Of a stretch of 64,000 bases of DNA, positions 42,694 through 51,058 are shown one piece after another (position 1 is the first letter of the stretch; each line of letters begins with the position of its first letter). The notes under the pieces were generated by a model. It ran no database searches, had not been told where the DNA came from, and saw only the letters and a list, made by a program, of their open reading frames with translations. The position numbers and the translations under genes were made by a program. This DNA comes from Fimbriimonadaceae bacterium. GTDB lineage: Bacteria > Armatimonadota > Fimbriimonadia > Fimbriimonadales > Fimbriimonadaceae. The stretch lies in assembly GCA_019454125.1 (NCBI GenBank), contig CP075365.1:862218-926217 (forward strand). Reading direction: 5' to 3'.

Positions 42694-43896
42694 ATGAGAC
42701 TTCGGATCCTCCTCGCCCTTGTGCTCGCGCCCCTCCTGGCACTGGCGACCGGTCACGAGCACGCCAGGTACGGCGCCTTGCCGCCGGCCGTGGCCGCGAT
42801 CCTCGCACGGGTCGACGAGAGGCACGAGAAGGACTTGGCGGCCGACATCGCCCTGGGCAAAGAGGCGGCCAAGGAGGTCGCGAAAGAGACCAAGCTGAGC
42901 GAGGACGCCGAGGAGACGGCGCGGGTCCAGAGGATCGGAGACGAACTCGCCAAGATCGCGAACCAGACCATGGTGAAGGTCACCTGGGGCGACTCCCGCC
43001 TCAACGCGTTCCACTACGAGTTTCACCTCCTCAAGGGCGACGAGGTCAACGCGTTCTCCCTTCCCGGCGGGTTCATCTACGTCTACGAAGGGCTGGTCAG
43101 TTTCGCCGAGACGGACGACGAACTGGCGGGCGTCCTCGCCCACGAGATCGCCCACGCCTCGTTTCGACATGTGGCGACGCTTCGGCGCGAGCAGAGCAAG
43201 TTCGACGTGATCAACATCCCCTTGATCGTCGCCGCGATCCTTTCCCGGAGCTCAGAGGCCATGCAGATCACGCAAGGCGTCGGCCTCCTCAACCAAGCGG
43301 TCTATAGCGGCTGGAGCCTGAAAGCGGAGGCCTCGGCCGACTACGGCGGCCTCCAATACATGCTGGCCAGCCAGTACGAACCGATGGGGATCCTCACCTT
43401 CATGGAGCGTCTTGCGTTCCGCGACCGCTCCAAGCCACAGATCGACTGGGGCATCTATCAGACCCACCCGCCCTCGGCGGACCGTGCCCGCGCCCTCATC
43501 CAGCACTTTAAGGAAGCGGGGGTCGAGATTCGGCGCAGTAAGTCCTCTACGTCGCTTCGGGCGACGGTCGCCCCGGGCGAGGACAACCAAGTCGACGTCT
43601 TCTTTGGGAAGGCGCTGGTCTATAGCTTCATGGGAGAAGACGCCCTCACCCGTGCGGACCAGTCGGCGGAGGCGCTGAACGCGTTCTTCGATTCGGTGCC
43701 CGCCATGTACGAGGTGGAACTGGTCGGCGGCACGCGGGTCATGGGCCGCTACGTCGAGTTGTTGGAAGCGACCCCGGACGACGGCGACGGCTACAGGGAA
43801 AAAGCCGACGCCGCGTTCAAGGCCATCAAAAAGCTGGTCTTCGACCTCAACTACCGCCTCTGGCCCAACCACGACCGGGCGACGGCCGACCGCTGA
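42694..43896 (+). CDS. M48-family metalloprotease, exported
   Basis: This 400-residue protein has a signal peptide (RLRILLALVLAPLLALATG) and a peptidase M48 domain. The zinc motif HEIAHASFRH (HExxH) is preceded by FSLPGGFIYVYEGLVSFA, and the third ligand Glu is in LKAEASADYGGLQYM. It resembles BepA/LoiP-like periplasmic proteases that act on envelope proteins. A long helix-rich region precedes the catalytic domain. Its 3' end overlaps the end of the convergent ceramidase-like gene by 50 bp. Confidence 0.9.
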   Translation: MRLRILLALVLAPLLALATGHEHARYGALPPAVAAILARVDERHEKDLAADIALGKEAAKEVAKETKLSEDAEETARVQRIGDELAKIANQTMVKVTWGDSRLNAFHYEFHLLKGDEVNAFSLPGGFIYVYEGLVSFAETDDELAGVLAHEIAHASFRHVATLRREQSKFDVINIPLIVAAILSRSSEAMQITQGVGLLNQAVYSGWSLKAEASADYGGLQYMLASQYEPMGILTFMERLAFRDRSKPQIDWGIYQTHPPSADRARALIQHFKEAGVEIRRSKSSTSLRATVAPGEDNQVDVFFGKALVYSFMGEDALTRADQSAEALNAFFDSVPAMYEVELVGGTRVMGRYVELLEATPDDGDGYREKADAAFKAIKKLVFDLNYRLWPNHDRATADR

Positions 43897-45064
43897 GGCG
43901 CGAAGCCGCGCTCCGGACGGCGACGACGACCCGCTCGGACGTCTCCCTGCCATTGAAAGAGAGGTGCGCCTCGTAGCCGCCCCGGTCATAGTCGCTCGGT
44001 TCCAGGACGTAACCGATCCAGCCGTTGGCGTGAGAAACGACCAAGGTGCGGGCAAAGCCCCGAGACTTCCCGACCGATTCCAGCCGCCGCCCGAGGGCCG
44101 AGCTTGGCTCTCCCGGCACGCCGATCAGGAGAGTGTCCCCGACTGCCACAAGCGATACGGAAGCTGCGGGCGGGGCAAAACGCTGGACGAGAAGCTCGGC
44201 CATGGCGTCCGGGATCCCGTACTCCTTTGCGAACTCGGGGTGCGGTTTGGGCGGGTCCAACTTGATCGGAGCTGCGCTCCAGCCGAGGCCCATCTTGGAT
44301 TTGACGGGGGTCGCGGCGAGCACGGCCTCCTCGAAGACTCGGGCGAACGTGCGCGGACGGTCCTCACCCTCGACCTTTGGCGAGACGTCCCCGATCGCGC
44401 CGACGAGGACCAAGCCGGCGGAGCGGTCTGCCAAGGCGCCCGGCCAGTCGCCCGAAAGACGGAGCTGCTCGGGGCCCAAGAGCGTCGCGTGGGCGGCATA
44501 GTGCGAAATGCGCGCGCCCATGAGGGTCAACTGGGTCGCGAGCGGACTGGGCCTCGCATGGTCGCGCCGAGGCCGGTTGAGGGCCACCCGGGCGGAGCGG
44601 ACCTCGGCCGTGTCCACTGCGCGAGGCTGGGCGCATTCCGCTTCGCGGATGCATTGCGCGACACGGTCGGCGTACCACTCGAGCCAGCGCTCGCGGTAGG
44701 TCGCGATGCCGGGGACGGCCATCGTCATGCGGGGGTTCAGCATCTGGCTGTCCGGGGCGCAGTGGGTATGGGTCGCAGTCAAGAAGAGCCTCACGTCCGG
44801 GACCTGCCGGCTCACCGCGTCTCGCAGCCCCTCGGGAATCGTTAGAGTTTCCAGTGACACGATTGCGACGCGTAAAGAGCCTTGCTCCAGCAGGACGCAG
44901 CGGGCGGACAGCCGTTCCGGCCCCGGCTGGAACAACGCCCCTTTTCGTTCGGTGTAGCCGCCGAGGGGCAGTGGTTCGGGCGGCACGACGTCGAGCCTTG
45001 CCGTCGAAACCCAGACTTGGGGCGACCCGAGCGCAAGGGCCAAGGCGAGACTGGCAAAGGGCAC
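43847..45064 (-). CDS. Neutral/alkaline ceramidase-like hydrolase, exported
   Basis: This 405-residue protein starts at GTG 45064 with a signal peptide (PFASLALALALGSPQVW). Features of the neutral/alkaline non-lysosomal ceramidase family are PLGGYTERKGA, LFLTATHTHCAPDSQ (with the Zn-type His cluster) and later WIGYVLEPSDYDRGGYEAHL. It probably removes acyl chains from lipids or acts as a related amidase; the true substrate is unknown. The divergent Ig-like gene starts 55 bp away. A CATCAT box lies 6 bases before the GTG. Confidence 0.82.
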   Translation of the reverse strand: MPFASLALALALGSPQVWVSTARLDVVPPEPLPLGGYTERKGALFQPGPERLSARCVLLEQGSLRVAIVSLETLTIPEGLRDAVSRQVPDVRLFLTATHTHCAPDSQMLNPRMTMAVPGIATYRERWLEWYADRVAQCIREAECAQPRAVDTAEVRSARVALNRPRRDHARPSPLATQLTLMGARISHYAAHATLLGPEQLRLSGDWPGALADRSAGLVLVGAIGDVSPKVEGEDRPRTFARVFEEAVLAATPVKSKMGLGWSAAPIKLDPPKPHPEFAKEYGIPDAMAELLVQRFAPPAASVSLVAVGDTLLIGVPGEPSSALGRRLESVGKSRGFARTLVVSHANGWIGYVLEPSDYDRGGYEAHLSFNGRETSERVVVAVRSAASRLSGRPSPGRGWARGGS

Positions 45065-45076
45065 GGGCGCATGATG
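45062..45076 (-). promoter_or_regulatory. Leaderless -10 box of the ceramidase-like gene
   Basis: On the minus strand CATCAT (45071-45076) is followed by 6 bases and the GTG start. Confidence 0.45.
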
Positions 45077-45106
45077 GCACGCCCCGCAGGGCTGCCAGGG
45101 CTCTGC

Positions 45107-45122
45107 TACACTACGCCCGATG
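45107..45122 (+). promoter_or_regulatory. Leaderless -10 box of the Ig-like membrane protein gene
   Basis: TACACT (45107-45112) is followed by 7 bases and the ATG at 45120. It is divergent from the ceramidase-like promoter, 30 bp away. Confidence 0.6.
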
Positions 45123-46703
45123 AGCTTCGCCGCGCAGTTGGCGAACGACTTGGTCCAGGTCGATCCCGGTGCGACAGCGACCCTTGCGGTCGAGGTGGCG
45201 AACCGAAGCGACCAGCCGACGGCCTTTGACGTAACGGTGGAAGGCCTGGATCCGTCGTGGGTCGCCGTGCCCGTCGCGCACTTCACGCTGGACCCGCGCG
45301 AGGTGCGGTCTGAGCGCATCTTCATCAAACCCCCACGCGAGACCGAGAGCGTGGCGGGCACCTACCCGTTCGTCCTGAACGTGCGGACTTTGGAGACGGG
45401 CGAGACGAAGAGCATGCCTTGCGTTCTCGAGGTGAAGTCGTTTCACAACTTTAGCGTGGACGTCCAGCCTCGTCGCGCCTCCGTCTCCCCCTTTGCCCGC
45501 GACACTCAGTTCGAGGTCACCGTGATGAACCTCGGTAACAGCGAGCAGACCATGCAGATGTTCGCGACGGACCCGGAAGGGCTGTTCGCGTTCGAGTTCG
45601 ACGCGGACCAGGTGCTGCTCGGTCCCGGCCAGCAACGCTCGTTGAGCCTCTCCGCTTCGGCGACGCGCAGCGCGCTGCTCGCCAATTCTCGCCTGGCCAA
45701 TTTTTCCGTGAGCGCCCGGAGCACGGCAAACCCCGCCGTCGCCGCCGCTTCGACCGCCCAGATCGAGCAAAAGGCGCTCGCCACGCCGGGCGCGTTTCTT
45801 CTCTTCTTGCTCGTCCTGGGCCTGGCCGCCGCCTGGCTCGCGCTTTGGCCGAAGGCCCCCACGATCGAGAGCCTGACCGTGACGCCGAACACGGTGCAAG
45901 TCGGGCACGAGGTCAAGATCGAGTGGAGGACGGCGAACGCCCGCCAGGTCAAGGTGAGGATCGGCAGCGAGTTCCAAGACCGTCTCCCTCCCGTGGGCTC
46001 GACCACGTTTACCCCTCAGCAGGCGGGCGACTACGTCGTCGAGGTCTTGGCGACGAACGGCCAGAACACGACCCGCGACGACACGGAGAGGATCAAGGTC
46101 ACAGAGGCGCCCGTGATCCCCGAGCCGCGCATCCTGGAACTTTCCACCGAGAAGAAGGAACTTGCGCTTGGCGAGAAGTTCACCCTTCGGTACAAGTTCG
46201 CGGAAGGAGTCACCCGGGCCACGCTCATGCCCATGCAGCGCGAGCTGGACGTCAAGGAGGATGGCATCCTGCTTGGCGCCGACGAGGTCGGAAAGATCGA
46301 CCTGACGGTCAAGGCCTATAACGAGGCGGGCGCCATGGTCGAGCGAACCGTCTCCGTCAGCGTCGTCAAGAAGAGCGCGGCCCGAATCGTCAAGTTCACG
46401 GCCGGCCCGAAAGAGCTCACCGGCCCGGGAGACGTCACTGTCGACTGGACCGTCGTCGACGCCGCCCGGATCGAGTTGGAGGTCGGCGAGCAACGCACGT
46501 TGCTGACGGAGCCGACCGGCACCCGCCTCATTTCGGTGACGGCGGACACGAAGATCCGGATCGTCGCCCTCGACCGAGATGGACTCGCGGTGAACTCGGA
46601 CGTGGTGACGATCAAGGTGAAGCAGCTTCCTCCTCCGCCGGAGACCACGGGCGGGACGGCAGGAGAGGCGGGCGAGAACATCGGAGGAGGCACGACCGGA
46701 TGA
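45120..46703 (+). CDS. Multi-domain Ig-like membrane protein
   Basis: The 527-residue protein has several beta-sandwich repeats: about 1-105 (TATLAVEVANRSDQPTAFDV) and 110-220 (FEVTVMNLGNSEQTMQMFA). One membrane helix follows (about 223-243, FLLFLLVLGLAAAWLALWP), then three more Ig-like repeats (about 247-335, 338-415 and 418-505) with EVKIEWRTANARQVKV and EKFTLRYKFAEGVTRATL. The tail is Pro/Gly/Thr-rich. There is no signal peptide, so topology is uncertain. Its TGA overlaps the purH ATG. Function is unknown. Confidence 0.75.
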   Translation: MSFAAQLANDLVQVDPGATATLAVEVANRSDQPTAFDVTVEGLDPSWVAVPVAHFTLDPREVRSERIFIKPPRETESVAGTYPFVLNVRTLETGETKSMPCVLEVKSFHNFSVDVQPRRASVSPFARDTQFEVTVMNLGNSEQTMQMFATDPEGLFAFEFDADQVLLGPGQQRSLSLSASATRSALLANSRLANFSVSARSTANPAVAAASTAQIEQKALATPGAFLLFLLVLGLAAAWLALWPKAPTIESLTVTPNTVQVGHEVKIEWRTANARQVKVRIGSEFQDRLPPVGSTTFTPQQAGDYVVEVLATNGQNTTRDDTERIKVTEAPVIPEPRILELSTEKKELALGEKFTLRYKFAEGVTRATLMPMQRELDVKEDGILLGADEVGKIDLTVKAYNEAGAMVERTVSVSVVKKSAARIVKFTAGPKELTGPGDVTVDWTVVDAARIELEVGEQRTLLTEPTGTRLISVTADTKIRIVALDRDGLAVNSDVVTIKVKQLPPPPETTGGTAGEAGENIGGGTTG

Positions 46704-48232
46704 GGCGCGCGCTCGTCTCCGTGACGGACAAGACCGGGATGGTGGAGTTCGCCCGCCTCTTGTCCGCCGCCGGATTCGAGCTCGTGAGCACGGGAGGAAC
46801 CGCCGGGACCCTGCGCGAGGCAGGGCTCGCGGTGACGGAGGTCGCCGACATCACCGGCTTCCCGGAGATTTTGGGCGGGCGGGTGAAGACCCTCCACCCC
46901 GCGGTCCATGGGGGGCTGCTCGCCGACTTGCGCCGTGACGAGCACCGAGCCCAGCTGGCGGAGCACGGGCTTGCGCCCTTCGAGGTCGTCGCCGTCAACC
47001 TCTACGCCTTTGAGAAGACCGTGCTGGGGGAGCCGACCCTCGACCAAGCCGTCGAATCCATCGACATCGGTGGCCCGGCCATGGTCCGCGCCTCGGCGAA
47101 GAACTTTGCGAACGTCACCGTCGTCGTGGACCCGTCCGACTATGCGCGCGTTGGGGAAGCCCTTACGAAAGGCCCGACGGACCTGGCCCTCCGTCAAGAG
47201 CTCGCGGCAAAGGCGTTTCGTCACACCGCCTTCTACGACTCGCTCGTTTCGCGGTACTTGACCGGGCTCGAGGACGAGCCGTTCCCGACCGAATTGACGA
47301 TCGGGCTTCGACGCGTCCAGACCCTGCGCTACGGCGAGAACCCGCACCAGAGGGCCGCCGCCTATCTCGACCCCCTGGCCGCTTCCGGCATCGCCCGGGC
47401 CAAGAGCCTTTGGGGCAAGGAACTGAGCTACAACAACCTGCTTGACGCCGACGCGGCCTGGGAACTGGTCTCGGACCTGCCGGCGGGGTCTTGCGCGATC
47501 ATCAAGCACGGCAACCCGTGCGGGGCGGCCTGCGCCAAATCGTTGGGCGAGGCCTACTGCCTGGCGCGCCAGGCTGACCCGGTCAGCGCTTTCGGCGGCA
47601 TCGCCGCCTTCCACGGGGAAGTCGACCGGGAAACGGCTGAGGCGTTCGTCGAGAAAGGGAACTTCCTGGAGATCGTCCTCGCCACGGGATTCACGCCAGA
47701 AGCGCTGGACCTTGTCAAGGGGAGGTCTGGCTGGGGCCAAGACGTGCGGTTGCTCGAAGTCCCCGTTTCGCCAGCCCAGTCAGGGACGACGCTCCGCTCG
47801 ATCCGCGGCGGCTACTTGGTTCAAGAAGGGGACGAAGAGCCGCTCTCCGAGTGGCGGGTCGCCACGTCGCTGGCTCCCACGGAGATGCAGTGGGCGGCCC
47901 TCCGCTTCGCCTGGAAAGTGGTCCAGCACGTGAAGTCGAACGCCATCGTCATCGCCCTGCCGGACCGTCTCTTGGGGGTCGGTGCGGGCCAGATGAACCG
48001 GGTCCAGTCCGTCCGGCTTGCCTTGGCCCAAGCAGGCGAGGAGGCAAGGGGAGCGGCCCTGGCCAGCGACGCCTTCTTCCCCTTCTCCGACAGCGTCGAG
48101 ACGGCGGCCGAGGCCGGCATCGGTTGCATCGTGCAACCTGGGGGCAGCAAGCGCGACGCCGAAGTCGCCGCCAAGGCGGAGGAACTGGGAGTCCCGCTCG
48201 TCTTCACCGGAGTCCGCCATTTCCGGCACTAA
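46700..48232 (+). CDS. purH: Bifunctional AICAR formyltransferase/IMP cyclohydrolase
   Basis: This enzyme performs the last two steps of IMP synthesis. The 510-residue protein has the N-terminal MGS-like IMP cyclohydrolase domain (ALVSVTDKTGMVEFARLL, GGRVKTLHPAVHGGLL) and the formyltransferase domain with YGENPHQRAA, IIKHGNPCGAA (catalytic Lys-His) and the C-terminal SDAFFPFSDSVETAAEAG. Length and motifs are normal. It overlaps the preceding Ig-like gene by 4 bp, so the two are co-expressed. Confidence 0.96.
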   Translation: MRRALVSVTDKTGMVEFARLLSAAGFELVSTGGTAGTLREAGLAVTEVADITGFPEILGGRVKTLHPAVHGGLLADLRRDEHRAQLAEHGLAPFEVVAVNLYAFEKTVLGEPTLDQAVESIDIGGPAMVRASAKNFANVTVVVDPSDYARVGEALTKGPTDLALRQELAAKAFRHTAFYDSLVSRYLTGLEDEPFPTELTIGLRRVQTLRYGENPHQRAAAYLDPLAASGIARAKSLWGKELSYNNLLDADAAWELVSDLPAGSCAIIKHGNPCGAACAKSLGEAYCLARQADPVSAFGGIAAFHGEVDRETAEAFVEKGNFLEIVLATGFTPEALDLVKGRSGWGQDVRLLEVPVSPAQSGTTLRSIRGGYLVQEGDEEPLSEWRVATSLAPTEMQWAALRFAWKVVQHVKSNAIVIALPDRLLGVGAGQMNRVQSVRLALAQAGEEARGAALASDAFFPFSDSVETAAEAGIGCIVQPGGSKRDAEVAAKAEELGVPLVFTGVRHFRH

Positions 48233-48293
48233 CAGCCGACAATTTGTAACAACGGTGGGCTAGAATACGTCCTAACGTCTGGAGCACAGAGTC

Positions 48294-48584
48294 ATGAAGA
48301 GTCAAAACGACCTCATTGTTTCGATCGTGGCGGGGGTTGTCGCCATCGGAGTTTTCTGCGGTTTCTTTTTCACCAAGCGCCAGCCGATCAAGCCGGCTGA
48401 CCCGACCCCGGTCCCGCTTCAAGACGCCAAGATCGCAGAAGGGAACGTCACTTTTGCGAACAACCTTCCGGGCGGCGGCCAAGGCGCCCCTGGCGGAGCT
48501 GCGATCGGTGGCGCAGCACCCGGCGCGGTCGGCGCCGGTGGCTTCCGCCGAAAGCAGGGCGGCGCCGCGGGCGTCGGTAAGTAG
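48294..48584 (+). CDS. Small single-pass membrane protein with Gly/Ala-rich tail
   Basis: This 96-residue protein has an N-terminal membrane helix (DLIVSIVAGVVAIGVFCGFFF), then a Pro-rich stretch and a Gly/Ala/Gln low-complexity tail ending GFRRKQGGAAGVGK. A TAGAAT box (48261-48266) and GGAG (9 bases before ATG) indicate its own promoter with a short leader. No family was recognised. It lies between purH and mreB. Confidence 0.65.
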   Translation: MKSQNDLIVSIVAGVVAIGVFCGFFFTKRQPIKPADPTPVPLQDAKIAEGNVTFANNLPGGGQGAPGGAAIGGAAPGAVGAGGFRRKQGGAAGVGK

Positions 48585-48711
48585 TCGCAGGACCAGACCC
48601 GCCAGTTCCGCAAGTCGGCCCAGTCGCGGGCCGGCCGGTGTGTCATTGTTCGGTCTTAGCTTGGCAGGTGACCCGTATTCCTGACGGCCTTGCTCCAGGC
48701 GCAGAGAGGGA

Positions 48712-49779
48712 ATGGGTAGCAACGGGCATGGCGGTGGCTTCTGGAGGACGTTCCAGAAGAGGTTCACGAGCGAGATCGGCATCGATCTCGGGACCGCGAA
48801 CACACTCGTCCACGTCGCCGGCCGCGGCATCCTGATCCGCGAGCCCTCGGTGGTCGCCCGCAACAAGGACACGGGCGAGATCCTGCAGGTGGGTGAAGAA
48901 GCGCGCCGCATGCTCGGCCGCACGCCTGCAAACATCGTCGCCACCCGGCCCCTCCGCGATGGTGTCATCGCCGACTACGACATGACCCGCGCGATGATCG
49001 CGAAGTTCATCAAGATGACGCGCACGGGCGTCACACTCTTCCAGACCGTCGTCGTGGGCATCCCGAGCGGCGTCACCGAGGTCGAGCGGGACGCGGTCCT
49101 CGAGGCGGCCAAGAGCGCCGGCGCCCAGAGGGCTTACGTCATCGAAGAGCCCATGGCGGCCGCGATCGGCGCGGGCATGCCGATCGTCGAGCCGATCGGC
49201 TCCATGATCGTCGACATCGGCGGCGGCACGACCGAGGTCGCCGTGATCTCGCTCGCGGGCATCGTCCACTCGCGCTCGATCCGCGTCGCGGGGGACGAGA
49301 TCGACGAAGCGATCTCCGCCTATGTCCGGCGTGCCTATAACCTCTTCATCGGCGACCGCACCGCCGAACAAGCAAAGATCGAGATCGGCTGCGCCTATCC
49401 CATGGAGGAGGACTTGGAGATGACGGTGAAAGGGCGCGACCTCGTCACGGGCCTGCCCCGCAGCGCCGTGATCCGCAGCGACGAAGTGCGCGTCGCGATC
49501 CAAGAGCCTCTTACCGCGATCGTCGAAGCGGTGAAGCTCACGCTCGAGGCCACGCCGCCGGAGCTCGCGGCCGACTGCATGAACCAGGGGATCGTGCTCG
49601 CAGGGGGAGGGGCGCTCCTGCGGGGGATGGACCGGCTTATCCAGCGCGAGACGGGCATCCCCGTCCACATCGCCGCCGACCCCCTCAGCTGCGTGGCGAT
49701 CGGAACGGGCCATATGCTGGAGGTCCTCCACGAAGAACCGGCGATCCGCCGGATGTTGGAGAAGGCGTCGCGAAGTTAG
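48712..49779 (+). CDS. mreB: Rod-shape actin homologue MreB
   Basis: The 355-residue cytoskeletal ATPase has IGIDLGTANTLVHVAGRGIL, phosphate-2 and adenosine-binding motifs VDIGGGTTEVAVISL and GIVLAGGGALLRGMDRL, and the MreB phrases ADYDMTRAMIAKFIKMT and GVTEVERDAVLEAAKSAGAQ. It polymerises under the membrane and directs cell-wall synthesis. It begins the mreB-mreC-mreD cluster. A short N-terminal extension (GSNGHGGGFWRTFQKRF, amphipathic) could contact the membrane. Confidence 0.96.
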   Translation: MGSNGHGGGFWRTFQKRFTSEIGIDLGTANTLVHVAGRGILIREPSVVARNKDTGEILQVGEEARRMLGRTPANIVATRPLRDGVIADYDMTRAMIAKFIKMTRTGVTLFQTVVVGIPSGVTEVERDAVLEAAKSAGAQRAYVIEEPMAAAIGAGMPIVEPIGSMIVDIGGGTTEVAVISLAGIVHSRSIRVAGDEIDEAISAYVRRAYNLFIGDRTAEQAKIEIGCAYPMEEDLEMTVKGRDLVTGLPRSAVIRSDEVRVAIQEPLTAIVEAVKLTLEATPPELAADCMNQGIVLAGGGALLRGMDRLIQRETGIPVHIAADPLSCVAIGTGHMLEVLHEEPAIRRMLEKASRS

Positions 49780-49829
49780 AGACCTCGACCCGCACCGATT
49801 GGGCCGCCCTATTCGCGTTCCTCGCCATA

Positions 49830-50576
49830 GTGGCGGCGCTCGGCGTTTACCAGAACCGAGAGCGCTCGCAGGGTGGGGCCGATCGGGTCTCCGCCACCGT
49901 CCGCGCCGGGCTCCTGCCCGCGGTGGTCGCAATCAATGGCCAGGTGCGGACGTGGACGGACTCGCTCAACGCGAGCCGCAAGGGCCCCGCGGACGAGGCT
50001 GAGCTAAGGCGGCTCCGCCAGCTCAAGATCGTCTGGGCGACCTACTCGGAACAGACCAGACGGCTTCAAGCGGACATCGCGCGGCTGCAGAAGCTGCTCG
50101 ACCAGCCCAACTACGGCCGGGAGCGGATCGCGGTCCGCATCGCTGCCTATTACCCGCTTGAGAACCGGTTCGAGCTGCTCGCTGGCGAGCGTCAGGGCCT
50201 TCGTCCGGGGCTTGCGGTCGTCGGCCCGCACGGTCTGCTGGGCGCGGTGCAGACCGTCGAGGCAGACCGGAGCCAGGTGCTCTTTGTGACCAGCCCGGCC
50301 CTCCAGATCGGCGCTTTGGTCGAGTCCACGCCGCGCGTTCCCGGGCTCATCCGGGGGCAAACGCCGCGCCGCCTGGTGATGGACGTCCTCGACCTCGGCG
50401 AGATCCAGCCGGGCTCGAAGGTGGTGACCTCTGGGCATGGAGGGACGATCCCGCGCGGGATCGAGATCGGCACCGTGAGCGAAGTCGTGCTGGACCCCAG
50501 CTATGGGACGCGTCGCGTCTATGTCGTCCCGTCGGCGGACATGGCGGAAGTCGTCGAGGTTTGGGTGCTGAAATGA
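49830..50576 (+). CDS. mreC: Rod-shape protein MreC (N-terminal boundary uncertain)
   Basis: MreC is a bitopic membrane protein that couples MreB to the wall-synthesis machinery. The body is clearly MreC: a coiled-coil stretch (LRRLRQLKIVWATYSEQTRR) then two beta domains with RQGLRPGLAVVGPHGLLGAV and VVTSGHGGTIPRGIEIGTV. The first ATG/GTG/TTG is the GTG at 49830, but this falls inside the expected membrane helix. In the same frame, bases about 49776-49829 encode the rest (DWAALFAFLAI). Translation therefore starts upstream at a non-standard codon or by coupling from mreB. Confidence 0.9.
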   Translation: MAALGVYQNRERSQGGADRVSATVRAGLLPAVVAINGQVRTWTDSLNASRKGPADEAELRRLRQLKIVWATYSEQTRRLQADIARLQKLLDQPNYGRERIAVRIAAYYPLENRFELLAGERQGLRPGLAVVGPHGLLGAVQTVEADRSQVLFVTSPALQIGALVESTPRVPGLIRGQTPRRLVMDVLDLGEIQPGSKVVTSGHGGTIPRGIEIGTVSEVVLDPSYGTRRVYVVPSADMAEVVEVWVLK

Positions 50577-51052
50577 GGGCCCTGGGCTATCTGGCGTGGC
50601 TCTTCGCCGCCGTCACCGCCGTCGTTTTGGCGCATTCCGCGCTCGCCCTTCCGCGGTTGGGCGGGGCTCGGGCGGACCTTCCCTTGGTCGTGGCGCTGCT
50701 CTCGTCCGCCTACCTCCGCCCGGCCGGATCGGCCTCGGTCGGGTTCCTCGTGGGGGTGTTGGAAGGCTGCCTCCGAGGGGCCGACCTCGTGGCCTACGGA
50801 GTCTCCCGCACGCTTGTCTCGTTCGCGGCTGCCTTCGTCGGGAGGACGGAGTTGAAGATGACCCCGTTTGTCGCTGGGCTGATCGTCTTGGTCGGCACGG
50901 TCCTGATCCGCCTTTTGCACCTCTTCCTGGCTCCGCCCTCGGACATGGGAGGGTTCCTTACGGATACAATCGGGACAGCGATTTACAACGGCGTGCTCGC
51001 TGCCTTGTTCGACCTTGTCGTCCGGCGTGTGGCGCGGCGTGAAGAAGGTTGA
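50573..51052 (+). CDS. mreD: Rod-shape protein MreD
   Basis: This 159-residue, five-helix membrane protein starts RALGYLAWLFAAVTAVVLAH and has ADLPLVVALLSSAYLRP and LVAYGVSRTLVSFAAAFVG, the usual MreD pattern. Its ATG overlaps the mreC stop (ATGA), so it is coupled. MreD works with MreC in rod-shape maintenance. The next gene (gdhA) begins 6 bases after its stop. Confidence 0.9.
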   Translation: MRALGYLAWLFAAVTAVVLAHSALALPRLGGARADLPLVVALLSSAYLRPAGSASVGFLVGVLEGCLRGADLVAYGVSRTLVSFAAAFVGRTELKMTPFVAGLIVLVGTVLIRLLHLFLAPPSDMGGFLTDTIGTAIYNGVLAALFDLVVRRVARREEG

Positions 51053-51058
51053 CAAGAC

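Noticed and set aside
46316-47740. 474-residue antisense ORF over the 45120/purH junction
   Set aside because: Both genes on the plus strand are well supported, and the antisense sequence has no motif.
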